Counted from the stretch's first letter, positions 51,925 through 61,189 are shown. The stretch: DNA of 64,000 nucleotides from DASXHD01 sp036488725 (GCA_036488725.1 DASXHD010000032.1:1-64000), one strand, 5' to 3'. Translations and numbers: made by a program. The notes: generated by a model from the letters alone, not told the origin.

Positions 51925-53547
51925 ATGCGTACTCGAATCGGTCTCGGTTTTGCGGCCCTCTTCCTCGCGACTGCGGCGTGCAGCAACTCGATCTTCGTGG
52001 GGTCCGACGCGGGCGGCGACGAAGACGGCGGCGTCGTCCCGGTGAACGGTGGCGGCGACGCGAGCAGCCCGGTCGACGCGGCGCCTCCGCCGAACTGCGA
52101 CACGACCAAGCTCCCGACCGACGACAAGTGCGTGGTGAACGACGCCGAAGGCATCTTCGTCTCGAGGTCGATGGGAAAGGCGGGCGGTAATGGTTCGCAG
52201 GAGAGCCCGCTCGCCTCGCTCGACGCGGCGATCACGATGGCCAAGCAAGCGGGCCGACGCGTCTACGCGTGCGCCGAGACGTACCCCGAGCAGGTCCACT
52301 TCGCCGACGGCGTCAGCATGTTCGGTTACTTCGTCTGCGGCAGCGCTTGGACCATCGACACGTCGAAGCACGCGAAGGTCGCGGCCCCCGCGAGCCCCGC
52401 GGCCTCCGCGGCCAACATCACGACGCTGACGCGCGTCGAAGCCATCGACGTTTACGCGCCGGACTTGACGACCGGCTCGCAAAGCTCGATCGCCCTTCTC
52501 GCTACGAGCTCGCCGGCCCTCACGTTCAAAGGCGCGACGATCCACGCCGGCACCGGCGGCAAAGGCGCCGACGGAACCAACGGCGTCCAGCTGACCGACT
52601 CGGGGAGCGCGAAGAACGGCAAGAACGCGCGCGGGTTCGACGTCTGCAACGGCGCCATCGGTCATTGCCTCGGACCGGTTCCGGAGTCGCTCGCGGGCGG
52701 CACGAATGCGTGCGTCGGCGAAGCGGGACACGATCCCGGCCAGGGTGGCGCGGGCGGCTGGGACGGTCGTTTTCTGTCCCAATTCAGCTCGACGTACCTG
52801 GTGTACGAGTGGGCGGTCAACGGCCAGGACTCGACGTACGGCTTCCCGAGCGTTGGAACGAGCGCGACGACGCAGGGCGGATCATGGGGCATCAGCCCGG
52901 TCAACGGTGCGGCCGGTGCGAACGGAACCGACGGTGCGAGCGGCGGTTCGTTCGGCACGCTGAGCGCAAGCGGCTACGGCACGGCCGATGGCACCGCGGG
53001 CTCGGACGCGGCGCCCGGGCAAGGCGGCGGAGGCGCGGCCGGACAAGGGATGCAAAACTCGATGGCGAACGCGAACTCGTACGAGAACGTCGGCGCGCAC
53101 GGTGAGTCGGGTGCGAGCGGCGGAGCGGGCGGGTGCCCCGGTTTGGCCGGCACGTCCGGCAAGGGCGGCGGCGCGAGCATCGCGGTCGTCGCGATCGCGA
53201 GCGCGTTCACGCTCGACACGGTCACCATCGAGACGAGCGCGGGCGGCGCAGGCGGCGCGGCCGGCAACGGTAGCGCCAACACCAAAGGCGGCACCGGCGG
53301 CGCGGCGGTTCAATACACCGTTCACGCGGCGAACGGCGGCGACGGCGGCATCGCCGGCGTGAGCGGCAACGGCGGCGGCGGCCCGTCGATCGGCATCGCG
53401 TACCAAGGCACGGCGCCGACGCAGCTCGCCTCGAAGATCACGGTGGGCAGCGGGGGCAGCGGCGTCGCGGCGAGCACCGACACGGGCAGCGGCAAGACCA
53501 TCCCCGCCTCCGCGAGCGGCGTCAGCGTGAACAGCTACGCATTCTGA
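51925..53547 (+). CDS. Gly-rich beta-helix lipoprotein
   Basis: A 540-residue predicted lipoprotein (GLGFAALFLATAAC; Cys near residue 19). Residues ~70-230 match a DUF1565-like right-handed beta-helix start (ESPLASLDAAITMAKQAGRR, VYACAETYPEQVHF). From ~230 on the sequence is Gly/Ala/Ser-rich with collagen-like runs (GGAGGAAGNGSANTKGGTGG), interrupted by Ile/Val-rich strands. It probably forms an extended surface fibre or adhesin. AAAGGAG lies eight bases before the ATG, one of the best ribosome sites in the window. It ends 13 bp inside the facing NFACT gene. Confidence 0.83.
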   Translation: MRTRIGLGFAALFLATAACSNSIFVGSDAGGDEDGGVVPVNGGGDASSPVDAAPPPNCDTTKLPTDDKCVVNDAEGIFVSRSMGKAGGNGSQESPLASLDAAITMAKQAGRRVYACAETYPEQVHFADGVSMFGYFVCGSAWTIDTSKHAKVAAPASPAASAANITTLTRVEAIDVYAPDLTTGSQSSIALLATSSPALTFKGATIHAGTGGKGADGTNGVQLTDSGSAKNGKNARGFDVCNGAIGHCLGPVPESLAGGTNACVGEAGHDPGQGGAGGWDGRFLSQFSSTYLVYEWAVNGQDSTYGFPSVGTSATTQGGSWGISPVNGAAGANGTDGASGGSFGTLSASGYGTADGTAGSDAAPGQGGGGAAGQGMQNSMANANSYENVGAHGESGASGGAGGCPGLAGTSGKGGGASIAVVAIASAFTLDTVTIETSAGGAGGAAGNGSANTKGGTGGAAVQYTVHAANGGDGGIAGVSGNGGGGPSIGIAYQGTAPTQLASKITVGSGGSGVAASTDTGSGKTIPASASGVSVNSYAF

Positions 53548-54425
53548 TCGATCTCGCTCGCGAGCAAACGCGCCAGGCGCGCGTCGTCGAAACGGAGAGG
53601 CAGCACTTTCTCCCGCTCGACGGCGACCGCACCTGGCGCGCTGCCTTTTGTCTTCTTCACGAACTTGCGCTGCACGTAGGTGACCTCGACGGTGCGCTCG
53701 CCGCGAGCGTCGGAGAAGTGAGCCGCGAGGTGTGCGGCGTCGACGAGCAGGTCGGGCGCGCACGACTGGTCGCGGCGGAGCTGGACGACGACGTGCGCGC
53801 CGGGGAAGCCGCGCGCGTGAAGCCAGAGATGGTACGGCTTCGCGACGTGGAACGTGAGCTCGTCGTTGCGCGCGGCGCCGCGGCCGACGAGGATCGTGCC
53901 CCGCGGCGTGCGGAATGTGCGGTACGGCGGCTTGCGCTCTTGCGCCGGCTTCGACGCGCTGCGTTTGGGCAGTTTGGCTTCGCCGCGTGCGGTCGCGAGC
54001 TCCTCGGCGTTGGTTGCAGCTGCAACCATGGCGAGGCGACGGTCGAGGTCGGCGATGTCGCGCTCGGCTTCGGTGAGGCGGGCGGTTGCGACGGGGGCGC
54101 CGTTGCGCAGGCGGCGCGCGGTCGCGAAGATTCGTTCGAGTGAGTCGCGCGGCGCGCGTGCCGGGTCGAGCGGAATCGTGCGCCGCACGAGCTCGCCCGT
54201 CGACCAGTCGTCGACCGTCATGCTCGTGGTGCCGCGCCGGATCGTCGCGACCGTCGGCGCGGCGAGGGCGGCGACGCGGGCGAGCTCGCGAGCCTGCTCG
54301 GCCTTCTGCAGGTCCCCGCGGATCGCCTCGCAACGACGGATCAGGCGCTTTCGCCGTTTTTCGAGGTCGCGCGTCGTGTCTTGGCGGAGCGCTTCGAGCT
54401 CGGCTTCTCGTTCGACTGGGGACAT
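53535..54425 (-). CDS. NFACT-R (DUF814) domain protein, RqcH-related
   Basis: A 296-residue protein. Residues 1-150 form a basic coiled coil (LRQDTTRDLEKRRKRLIRRC). Residues ~165-290 are an NFACT-R domain (YRTFRTPRGTILVGRGAARN, PYHLWLHARGFPGAHVVVQL, CAPDLLVDAAHLAAHFSDAR, VTYVQRKFVKKTKGSAPGAV). RqcH/Rqc2 proteins, which add alanine tails on stalled ribosomes, have this domain preceded by NFACT-N; here NFACT-N is missing. It could be a shortened ribosome-quality-control factor or a different RNA-binding protein. It diverges from a kinase gene by 14 bp. Confidence 0.86.
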   Translation of the reverse strand: MSPVEREAELEALRQDTTRDLEKRRKRLIRRCEAIRGDLQKAEQARELARVAALAAPTVATIRRGTTSMTVDDWSTGELVRRTIPLDPARAPRDSLERIFATARRLRNGAPVATARLTEAERDIADLDRRLAMVAAATNAEELATARGEAKLPKRSASKPAQERKPPYRTFRTPRGTILVGRGAARNDELTFHVAKPYHLWLHARGFPGAHVVVQLRRDQSCAPDLLVDAAHLAAHFSDARGERTVEVTYVQRKFVKKTKGSAPGAVAVEREKVLPLRFDDARLARLLASEIDQNA

Positions 54426-54439
54426 GCGTGGGACGTATA

Positions 54440-56122
54440 GTGAAGCGCGACGTGCTTCATCCGGCTAGCTTTCCCGCGGGGCAGGTGCTCGCGGCGCTTC
54501 CCAAAGCGCTGCTGCTCTATCTCGACGCGCGCGGAAACGGCGCGGCGGACGAGTGGCTCCGCATTTGTCGCATGCGGCGCGACGATCTGGCGGACGAGAC
54601 GCGCACGATGCCGGTGGTGACGCTGCGGAGCGCGCTCGATGCGTTCGTGAAAGTTGCGACGCGTGAGGACATCGAAGCCACGTGGCCGCACCTCGTCGCG
54701 CCGGAGAATCTCGGCGCGTGGGCGCGCGTGCTGCGCGGCGCGGCATCGCCGGCGCAGGCGTTTTCGCGTCTCGACGGGTCGGAGAGCGAGTACGCGCGGA
54801 GCACGCGATGGGAGACGCTCGACGCTCACCGCGGGTTTTGGCGCGGGCGCGTGCTCATCACGCACGATCCGGCGATCGAAGAAGGCGGGCTGCTCGCGTT
54901 GATGCGCGCGGCGGAGCTTCGGGCCGTGCCTGCGCTCTACGGGCATCGGCCGACGACCGTGCGCGCCGAAGGTGTGGTCGCGCACGAGGCGAGCACGCTC
55001 TCGCAAACGTACGAGGTGCGTTGGCGAACGGTGCCGATGGTCGGCGTCGTCGCTGGAACGACGATGGGATTCGCGCTCGCTTCGGCGGAGCTCGCGTCGC
55101 GGCATCCGACGATCATGGCGCTCGGGACGGCGTTCGGCGCGGTGCTCGGCGTCGCGGCGGTTCGCGACCGAGTGAGGCGCGCCGAGTCGAGGGCGCAGAG
55201 CACACGCGTGCACGTCCTCGAGCGGAGCCTCGAGCTCAAAGAAGAGCGCGAGCGCGCCGCGGCGGGTCAGCTCGAAGGGACGATGGTCGCCGGGCTCTAT
55301 CGCATCGGGCAGCGCATGGGCTCGGGCGCGGCCGGCGTGATTTATCAGGCGCAGCGCGTCTCGGACGGCGTCCCGGTCGCGCTCAAATTGCTTCGCGCGG
55401 CTGCGGCGCACGAGTCGGTCGCCGCGGATCGACTGCGCCGCGAGGCGGAGGCGCTCCGTCTCGCGTGGCACCCGAACATCGTCGAAATTCTCGACCAAGG
55501 GCATCTCGGCGACGGCACGTCGTACATCGTGATGGAGCTCCTCGTGGGCGAGCCGCTCGGCGCGCGCATTCGAAACCGCGGGAAATTGGAGCCGAAGGAG
55601 GTCGTGCCGATTGGTTTACAAATCTGCGACGCGCTCGTCGCCGTCCATGCGGCCGGCGTCGTGCATCGCGATTTGAAGCCTTCGAACCTGATCCTCGTCA
55701 AAGCTCCTGATGGTGAACGCGTGAAGCTCATCGATTTCGGGATCGCGCGCGTCGAATGGGAAGAGACGCGCATCACGAACATGGGCGCGCCGCTGGGGAC
55801 GCCGGGGTACATGTCGCCCGAGCAGGAGAGCGGCGGGCAGATCGACGCGCGGAGCGATTTGTTCGCGGTCGGCGCGATCCTCTACGAGTGTCTCGTCGGC
55901 GAGCCGCCGCCGCCGGTGCCGAGCGGGCTCTGGGGACGGAGCGAAGTGCAGGAGCGATCGGCGCGCTCGGCGTGGAAGGGGCTGCCCGAAGGTTTTCGCG
56001 CCGTGATCGAAAAGGCGATGGCCACCGCGCCGGGCGACCGTTTTCAAGACGCGCGCGCGCTGTCGCAGGCGATCAAGAACATCGAGGCGGAGCCTCGTGC
56101 AAGTGGAGCAACCTCGTCATGA
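54440..56122 (+). CDS. Membrane Ser/Thr protein kinase
   Basis: A 560-residue kinase. Residues 1-190 form an unrecognised sensor-like domain (SRLDGSESEYARSTRWETLD). Two membrane spans follow (MVGVVAGTTMGFALASAELA and TIMALGTAFGAVLGVAAVRD) and a short coiled coil. The C-terminal kinase (about 290-550) is complete: RMGSGAAGVIYQA, VALKLL, VVHRDLKPSNL, LIDFGIARVEWEE, GTPGYMSPEQ. The N-domain resembles sensors seen before myxobacterial kinases. GTG 54440 follows ACGTATA. The stop overlaps the ATG of a metalloprotease gene (ATGA), so the two are produced together. Confidence 0.9.
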   Translation: MKRDVLHPASFPAGQVLAALPKALLLYLDARGNGAADEWLRICRMRRDDLADETRTMPVVTLRSALDAFVKVATREDIEATWPHLVAPENLGAWARVLRGAASPAQAFSRLDGSESEYARSTRWETLDAHRGFWRGRVLITHDPAIEEGGLLALMRAAELRAVPALYGHRPTTVRAEGVVAHEASTLSQTYEVRWRTVPMVGVVAGTTMGFALASAELASRHPTIMALGTAFGAVLGVAAVRDRVRRAESRAQSTRVHVLERSLELKEERERAAAGQLEGTMVAGLYRIGQRMGSGAAGVIYQAQRVSDGVPVALKLLRAAAAHESVAADRLRREAEALRLAWHPNIVEILDQGHLGDGTSYIVMELLVGEPLGARIRNRGKLEPKEVVPIGLQICDALVAVHAAGVVHRDLKPSNLILVKAPDGERVKLIDFGIARVEWEETRITNMGAPLGTPGYMSPEQESGGQIDARSDLFAVGAILYECLVGEPPPPVPSGLWGRSEVQERSARSAWKGLPEGFRAVIEKAMATAPGDRFQDARALSQAIKNIEAEPRASGATSS

Positions 56123-57078
56123 AGAAGAAGAGCATCTTGGCCATGCTTGCGCTCTCGGGCGTCGTCGCTGCGGCGTTCGCGCCGCCGGCGAAGGCGCAGG
56201 GCATTTCGATTCCGACCACATTTCCGACGACCATCCCGAGCATCCCGGGGTTGCCGACTGCGCTCGCGTTGCCGACGAATTTGTCGCCTGCGCCGCTGCT
56301 CGCGCCGCTCGCGGCTTCCGCGCTGCACGCCGAGACGCGCTCGGTGCTGGACGAGCTCATCGCGCATCTCCCGCCGCCGCAGGCTTCGCGCGTGAAAGGC
56401 ATTCCGCTCAAGCTCGATCCGTCGCCGACCGAGATCAACGCGTACGCCGGGTGCGACGCGCAGCACAAGCCGTTCCTCGCGGGGACCGAGGGGATGTTGC
56501 ACGCGATGTTCGCGGTCGCCGAGACCAAGGCGTGCGACGAGATCGACGGCGCCCAGAGCTACGAGGCGTACATGACGGCGATCGTTCCGGTGCTGACGGC
56601 GCAGACGCCGGGCTCGCCGCAGCTGCCGCAGAACGTTTTACCGGCGCAGTGCGTGATCGATCCGCGCGTTCTTTCGCGCGCGCGCGAGAACTTCGACGAC
56701 ATCGTCGCGTTCACGTTCGCGCACGAGCTCGCGCATCATTATTTGGGGCACACGGGCTGCGCGATCAACGACTCGCCGTTCACGCAGGGGCTCGCGACGG
56801 TCGAGCATTTGAGCCAGTCGCTCGTGCCCGCGTTCAATCAGCCGAACGAGATCGCGGCCGACTCGGCCGGGCTCTACAACGTGATGGACACCGGGCGCGC
56901 GCGGCGCCCGCGGTTCGAGTGGTCGGAGAAAGGCGGCATCATGCTGCTCGATTTCTTCGCGCGGCTCGAAGGAAGCGGCGGCGCGACGATCGCGTTTTCG
57001 CGCTCGCACCCTGCGTCGTCGATGCGCGAAGGCTGGGTCCGCACGACCGCGACGACCTGGCGGCTTCTCCATCCTTGA
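56119..57078 (+). CDS. Secreted M48-type metalloprotease
   Basis: A 319-residue protein with a signal peptide (KKKSILAMLALSGVVAAAFA, cleavage near AKAQ), a Pro/Thr/Leu-rich linker, and a gluzincin-type zinc site: HELAHHYLGH near residue 201 and the third ligand Glu in NEIAADSAGLY near 243, as in M48 peptidases. The space between (GCAINDSPFTQGLATVEHL) fits the family. It shares a translational overlap with a membrane kinase, which suggests a shared envelope-stress role. It faces imuB four bases away. Confidence 0.85.
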   Translation: MKKKSILAMLALSGVVAAAFAPPAKAQGISIPTTFPTTIPSIPGLPTALALPTNLSPAPLLAPLAASALHAETRSVLDELIAHLPPPQASRVKGIPLKLDPSPTEINAYAGCDAQHKPFLAGTEGMLHAMFAVAETKACDEIDGAQSYEAYMTAIVPVLTAQTPGSPQLPQNVLPAQCVIDPRVLSRARENFDDIVAFTFAHELAHHYLGHTGCAINDSPFTQGLATVEHLSQSLVPAFNQPNEIAADSAGLYNVMDTGRARRPRFEWSEKGGIMLLDFFARLEGSGGATIAFSRSHPASSMREGWVRTTATTWRLLHP

Positions 57079-57082
57079 AGAA

Positions 57083-58558
57083 CTAATCCAAAAATCCTCG
57101 AATGCGCGCGCGGCCGCGCGCGTCGACCTCGACGAACGCGACGGCGCCGTCGACGTGCGCGAGCTTCCAGTCGATTGTTTCGAGAGATTCGCGCCACCAG
57201 ACGATTTTTTCGAAGCGGGCGACGTGCGCGATTTGTTCGAATCGCGACGAGACTCTCGGCGCGACGATGCGCATCGGCTCGACGTCGAACGAGGTCGCGG
57301 TCGCGGGGCGCGTCGCGCCGAACGGAACGAGCACCGAGCGACGATCGAAGCGCCAATCGTCGGCGACCGCGAGCGTGCCGAGCGCGCTTTCGCCGAGCAG
57401 CGCCGAGAGCTCGGCGGCGAGCTTGGGGAGCGCGAGCTCGGCGCGACTTTCTGCGGTGAAGAGCGAACGCGTTCGCTCCTCGGCGTCGACGAGCTCGGGC
57501 GCGCGCAAGATCACGCCGCGCGCGGGCGCGCGAAGCGGAGGCTCGCGCTCGAAGCGCGTGCGCAAGATGGCGAGGAGCTCGTCGCTCTTTCGAATGGGCG
57601 AGGCGAGTGGCGAGACGATCTTGATGGTGCGCTGGTCGGGATCGCACATCGCGCGATCGAGCTCGAGCGTCACTTCGAGGCGCGCGGCGAGGGCGCAGCG
57701 GCCCGCGAGCCGAGCGGCGATGCGCTCGCAGAGCGGCTTGAGCACGAAGAAGAGCGCCTCGTGATGCTCGACGCCAAAATCGAGATCGACCCGCTCTTCG
57801 AGCGCGATTTCGGGCGAAAAACGCGGGATCGGCGTGCGGTCGTCGCCGTCGAGGAGCGCGCGAACGCGCGGCAAGAGGTTCGCATTTTCGATTCGCGCCG
57901 TGAGCGCGTCGCGCGGAAGCGAGCGCATCGCGTCGATCGTGCGGACGCCTAGTCGATGAAAATACGACGCGGTCCGCGCCTCGAGACGGAGCGCGTCGAT
58001 CGAGAGCTCGCCGAGCGCGCGCATCGTGTCCTCGTCGGCGACGACGCGCGAGCGCGCGGATTGATGCGCGATGGCCCACGCGATCTCGGGGCCCGCCGCG
58101 ACCGCCGCGCGACACTCGAACCCGAGCTCCGCGACGCTCCGGACGATCGCGCCGAGCAATCGTTTTTCTCCGTCGTGCAAATGCGCGCATCCGGTCACGT
58201 CGACGAGCACCGCGTCGCGATCGAGCAGCGGCGCGACGATCGGGCCGAACGCGAGGAGCATTTCGGCGAGACCCTCGAGCGCGCGCACCGCCTCGGCCCG
58301 CCGGAGCACGCGCACGCGCAAGTCGGCGCATTTCGCTTTCGCGCTCGCGATCGTCGCGCCCGGAAAAACGCCGAACGCTCGCGCGTCGGGCGAGACGTCG
58401 TCCACGCGCGTGCCGCCGGAGATTCGCGCTTCGGTCTCGTCCCGATCGTCCGAAACCACGACGGCGAGCGGATCGCCGGGCGCGAGATCCGGCGAGCGCG
58501 CGCGCACGAGCGAGATTCGAAACGAAGGCAACACGACCGACGCGACGCGCCTTCCCAT
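57083..58558 (-). CDS. imuB: ImuB, Y-family polymerase-like mutagenesis protein
   Basis: A 491-residue Y-family protein of the ImuB type, needed for damage-induced mutagenesis with ImuA and DnaE2. The N-terminus MGRRVASVVLPSFRISLVRA and the segment VLVDVTGCAHLHDGEKRLL follow the family, while the acidic catalytic triad of true Y polymerases is not complete (VTGCAHL in place of SxDE), as usual for ImuB. The helix-hairpin-helix region lies near LGVRTIDAMRSLPRDAL. The C-terminus RIRGFLD is family-like. It starts ten bases after imuA; an upstream in-frame ATG (58600) would overlap imuA. Confidence 0.9.
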   Translation of the reverse strand: MGRRVASVVLPSFRISLVRARSPDLAPGDPLAVVVSDDRDETEARISGGTRVDDVSPDARAFGVFPGATIASAKAKCADLRVRVLRRAEAVRALEGLAEMLLAFGPIVAPLLDRDAVLVDVTGCAHLHDGEKRLLGAIVRSVAELGFECRAAVAAGPEIAWAIAHQSARSRVVADEDTMRALGELSIDALRLEARTASYFHRLGVRTIDAMRSLPRDALTARIENANLLPRVRALLDGDDRTPIPRFSPEIALEERVDLDFGVEHHEALFFVLKPLCERIAARLAGRCALAARLEVTLELDRAMCDPDQRTIKIVSPLASPIRKSDELLAILRTRFEREPPLRAPARGVILRAPELVDAEERTRSLFTAESRAELALPKLAAELSALLGESALGTLAVADDWRFDRRSVLVPFGATRPATATSFDVEPMRIVAPRVSSRFEQIAHVARFEKIVWWRESLETIDWKLAHVDGAVAFVEVDARGRARIRGFLD

Positions 58559-58568
58559 GGTGCACCAC

Positions 58569-59198
58569 TCACGAAATGGGAACGACTTTGGCCAAACCAT
58601 CTCGGCCCACGGAAACGGTTTGCACGCGTCCGTAGCGATCTTTCGTGACGCGCGCTTCGAGCCCCGCGCGCGTGCGTGCGATCTCGAGACGAAGCGCGAC
58701 CGGCCACGGATCGGGATGCGGCGCCGCGAGAATCAAAATCGACGTGCCGTGCTGCTCGGCGGCGAGCGCGAGCTTGCGCACGAGCTTCTCGCCTCGCACC
58801 CTGCGAATTTCGACGACCAGGATGTCGAACGCGCCCGAGCTCGCGGTCTTCACGACGACGCGCGCGATCGACTCGCGCGGCGGTCGCACGACGAGCAGCC
58901 GATCGAGCGCGACGCCGGCACGCGCGAGGCCGGGCGCGAAAAGCGTGCAGTCTGCATCAATCCACGCGCACCACGCTCGCGCGTCGCGTTCGAGCGCCGC
59001 GCGCACCGCCGTCACCGCGACGCGCGTCGCACCCGCGAACGTTTCGTGCGCGCACACGAGCTCGACCACGGCGTGCGGCATCCCGCCGTCGGGCAAAATG
59101 CGGTCGAGCTCGGGCCAGCCGCACGACCGCGCCGGCGCTTTGGGCTGATCGGCGAGCGCGCTCGCCGGCTTGATCGACTTCCCGAAAAGAGCGTTCAT
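58569..59198 (-). CDS. imuA: ImuA, RecA/SulA-like mutagenesis accessory protein
   Basis: A 209-residue RecA-fold protein of the ImuA class. Landmarks are LPDGGMPHAVVELVCAHETF (degenerate P-loop region), DARAWCAWIDADCTLFAPGL, RLLVVRPPRESIARVVVKTA and the tail EIARTRAGLEARVTKDRYGR. It links ImuB and DnaE2 to DNA synthesis after damage. ATG 59198 is set by the family start. A LexA-like operator lies immediately upstream (59204-59219), so expression should rise with the SOS response. It is co-directional with imuB. Confidence 0.88.
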   Translation of the reverse strand: MNALFGKSIKPASALADQPKAPARSCGWPELDRILPDGGMPHAVVELVCAHETFAGATRVAVTAVRAALERDARAWCAWIDADCTLFAPGLARAGVALDRLLVVRPPRESIARVVVKTASSGAFDILVVEIRRVRGEKLVRKLALAAEQHGTSILILAAPHPDPWPVALRLEIARTRAGLEARVTKDRYGRVQTVSVGRDGLAKVVPIS

Positions 59199-59203
59199 GT
59201 GGA

Positions 59204-59219
59204 CTGAACAAATTATCAG
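59204..59219 (-). promoter_or_regulatory. LexA-like operator of imuA
   Basis: On the minus strand this reads CTGATAATTTGTTCAG, with palindromic ends ACTGA/TCAGT when one base is added on each side. It starts five bases upstream of the imuA ATG. The box at 62518-62533, before dnaE2, is identical except for one base (T to C), and both genes belong to the same damage-response pathway. The GTTCAG half matches, as I recall it, the LexA motif reported for Myxococcus. Confidence 0.72.
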
Positions 59220-59257
59220 TGGTAGCCTCGAGCGGCAAGGGTCGTTAAAGAAAGCCC

Positions 59258-60097
59258 GTGAGCGAGGATCTTCATCTCGAGCGTCTCCGCGCGATTTTTC
59301 GCGAGATGGAGTCGGTGCTCGTCTGTTACTCGGGCGGCGTCGACAGCGCGCTCGTCCTCGCGGTCGCACACGAAGTGCTCGGCGAGCGCGCGGTCGGCAT
59401 GACCGCGGTGAGCGCGAGCCTCGCGCCGGCGGAGAAAGAGCTCGCGGTTTCGGTCGCCAAACGCATCGGCGCGCGCCACGAGCTCGTCGAGTCGAACGAG
59501 CTCGACGATCCCGATTATCAGCGCAACGGTCCCGACCGCTGCTTTCACTGCAAGAGCGAGCTTTACGACATCAGCTCGCGAAAACAGAAAGACTGGTCGA
59601 TCGCGTTCGTCGCCAACGGAACGAACCTCGATGATCTCGGCGATCACCGACCGGGGCTCGAAGCCGCCAAGCGCGCGGGCGTGCGCAGCGTGCTCGTCGA
59701 AGCGGGCTTTCACAAAGAAGACGTGCGGCGCGTCGCCGAGATCATCGGCCTCTCGGTTTGGGACAAGCCCGCGTCGGCGTGTCTCTCGAGCCGCATTCCA
59801 TACGGCACGAGCGTGACGCGCGAGCGGCTCGCGCAAATCGGCGGGCTCGAGGCAGAGCTTCGCGCGCTCGGCTTGCGACAAGTGCGCGTCCGCTGGCACG
59901 CGGTGAACGACCGCGGAGATTCCATGGCCCGCGTCGAGGTCGACCAAAACGAAATCACCGCTGCGTTCGAGAAACGCGAAACGATCGCGGCGGCCGGCCG
60001 GCGCTACGGTTTCAGCTACGTCACGCTCGACCTCGAGGGCTACCGTACCGGCAGCCACAACGAAGTCTTGGTGGGCCGTTCGTTACGCGTGGTGTGA
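59258..60097 (+). CDS. larE: ATP-dependent sacrificial sulfur transferase LarE-like
   Basis: A 279-residue PP-loop protein. VLVCYSGGVDSAL (residues 20-32) is the ATP pyrophosphatase loop. RCFHCKSELY and WDKPASACLSSRIPYG provide conserved Cys; in LarE a Cys of this kind gives its sulfur to build the nickel-pincer nucleotide cofactor of lactate racemase. RVRWHAVNDRGDSMARVEVD and YRTGSHNEVL end the fold. No larA, larB or larC gene is in the window, so another thiolation role is possible. GTG start, divergent from imuA by 59 bp. Confidence 0.87.
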   Translation: MSEDLHLERLRAIFREMESVLVCYSGGVDSALVLAVAHEVLGERAVGMTAVSASLAPAEKELAVSVAKRIGARHELVESNELDDPDYQRNGPDRCFHCKSELYDISSRKQKDWSIAFVANGTNLDDLGDHRPGLEAAKRAGVRSVLVEAGFHKEDVRRVAEIIGLSVWDKPASACLSSRIPYGTSVTRERLAQIGGLEAELRALGLRQVRVRWHAVNDRGDSMARVEVDQNEITAAFEKRETIAAAGRRYGFSYVTLDLEGYRTGSHNEVLVGRSLRVV

Positions 60098-60202
60098 GAA
60101 CTGAGAACGTTTTTTCGCACCGCAAGACACTGGATCCGCCGCAAAAAATCTGAGATGAGGCCTGGTCTAGTCTCTGCAAAGAGATCCCGACGACCACGAC
60201 TC

Positions 60203-61189
60203 ATGGAAGCCGCCGCCGTCCGCCAAGAACGAGAGCTCATCGACGCGACGCGACCGTTCGCCAAAGAAAGTCGCGTCCGCAGCTGGTTTGCGTTGCTGAG
60301 CACGCTCGCGCTCGTCGCGGGCACCGACGCGATCGCGTTTCGCGCGCATCATTGGGCCGCGCGCGCGGCCGCGATGATCGTCTGCGGGCTGCTCATCGTC
60401 CGCACGTTCATTCTCTTCCACGATTTTCAGCACGGCTCGCTGCTGCGCAACTCCAAGCCTGCGCGCGCGGTGTTCTTCGTCTACGGCCTCGTCATCATGA
60501 CGCCGCCGAAAGTTTGGCGCGAGACGCACAACTACCATCACGCCAACACGGCGAAGCTCGTCGGGTCGCACGTCGGCTCGTACTTGATGGTGACGACGGG
60601 CATGTGGGCGAAGATGAAGCCGCGCGAGCGCTTCATGTACAAGCTGGTTCGCCACCCGCTCACGATCGCGAGCGCGTACTTCACGCTCTTCATGCTCGGC
60701 ATGGGCATCTCGCCGTTTCTTCGCGCGCCGAAGAAGCATTGGGCGTGCGCGATGGGCGTCGTCATGAACTGGGCGCTCACGGCGCTCGTGATTTGGAAGC
60801 TCGGCTTCGTCACGTTCCTCTTCGGGATGTTCGGGCCGCTCGCGATCTCGATGGCCGTCGGCGGTTATCTCTTTTACGCGCAGCACAACTTCCCGGAAGC
60901 GCACATCCAGCCGCGCGAGACGTGGAGCTACGCGCGCGCGGCGCTCGAGTCGTCGAGCTACATGCGCATGGGGCGCGTCATGCGGTTCTTCACGGGCAAC
61001 ATCGGCTACCACCACGTGCATCACTTGAACCCACTGATTCCGTTTTATCGCTTGCCCGAAGCGATGGCCGCGGTGCCCGAGCTGCACGATCCGCCGACCA
61101 CGAGCCTTTGGCCGAGCGACGTGCTCGCGTGCTTCCGGCAAAAGCTGTGGGACCCCGAGAAGGGGACGATGGTCGGCTATCCGAGCTGA
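60203..61189 (+). CDS. Membrane fatty acid desaturase
   Basis: A 328-residue di-iron desaturase with the three histidine boxes HDFQH (about 73), HNYHH (about 111) and HHVHH (about 271). Between them are four or so hydrophobic spans. The histidine boxes and the segments FTGNIGYHHVHHLNPLIP and YAQHNFPEAHIQPRE are typical of delta-type fatty acid desaturases and related hydroxylases. The regiochemistry cannot be read. ATG 60203 is used since upstream codons give an Arg-rich stretch without similarity. The stop overlaps the next lipoprotein gene (TGATG). Confidence 0.88.
   Translation: MEAAAVRQERELIDATRPFAKESRVRSWFALLSTLALVAGTDAIAFRAHHWAARAAAMIVCGLLIVRTFILFHDFQHGSLLRNSKPARAVFFVYGLVIMTPPKVWRETHNYHHANTAKLVGSHVGSYLMVTTGMWAKMKPRERFMYKLVRHPLTIASAYFTLFMLGMGISPFLRAPKKHWACAMGVVMNWALTALVIWKLGFVTFLFGMFGPLAISMAVGGYLFYAQHNFPEAHIQPRETWSYARAALESSSYMRMGRVMRFFTGNIGYHHVHHLNPLIPFYRLPEAMAAVPELHDPPTTSLWPSDVLACFRQKLWDPEKGTMVGYPS

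Noticed and set aside
60098..60202. Possible terminator after larE (run of six T near 60110)
   Set aside because: No stable stem precedes the T run, so it is not a convincing intrinsic terminator.
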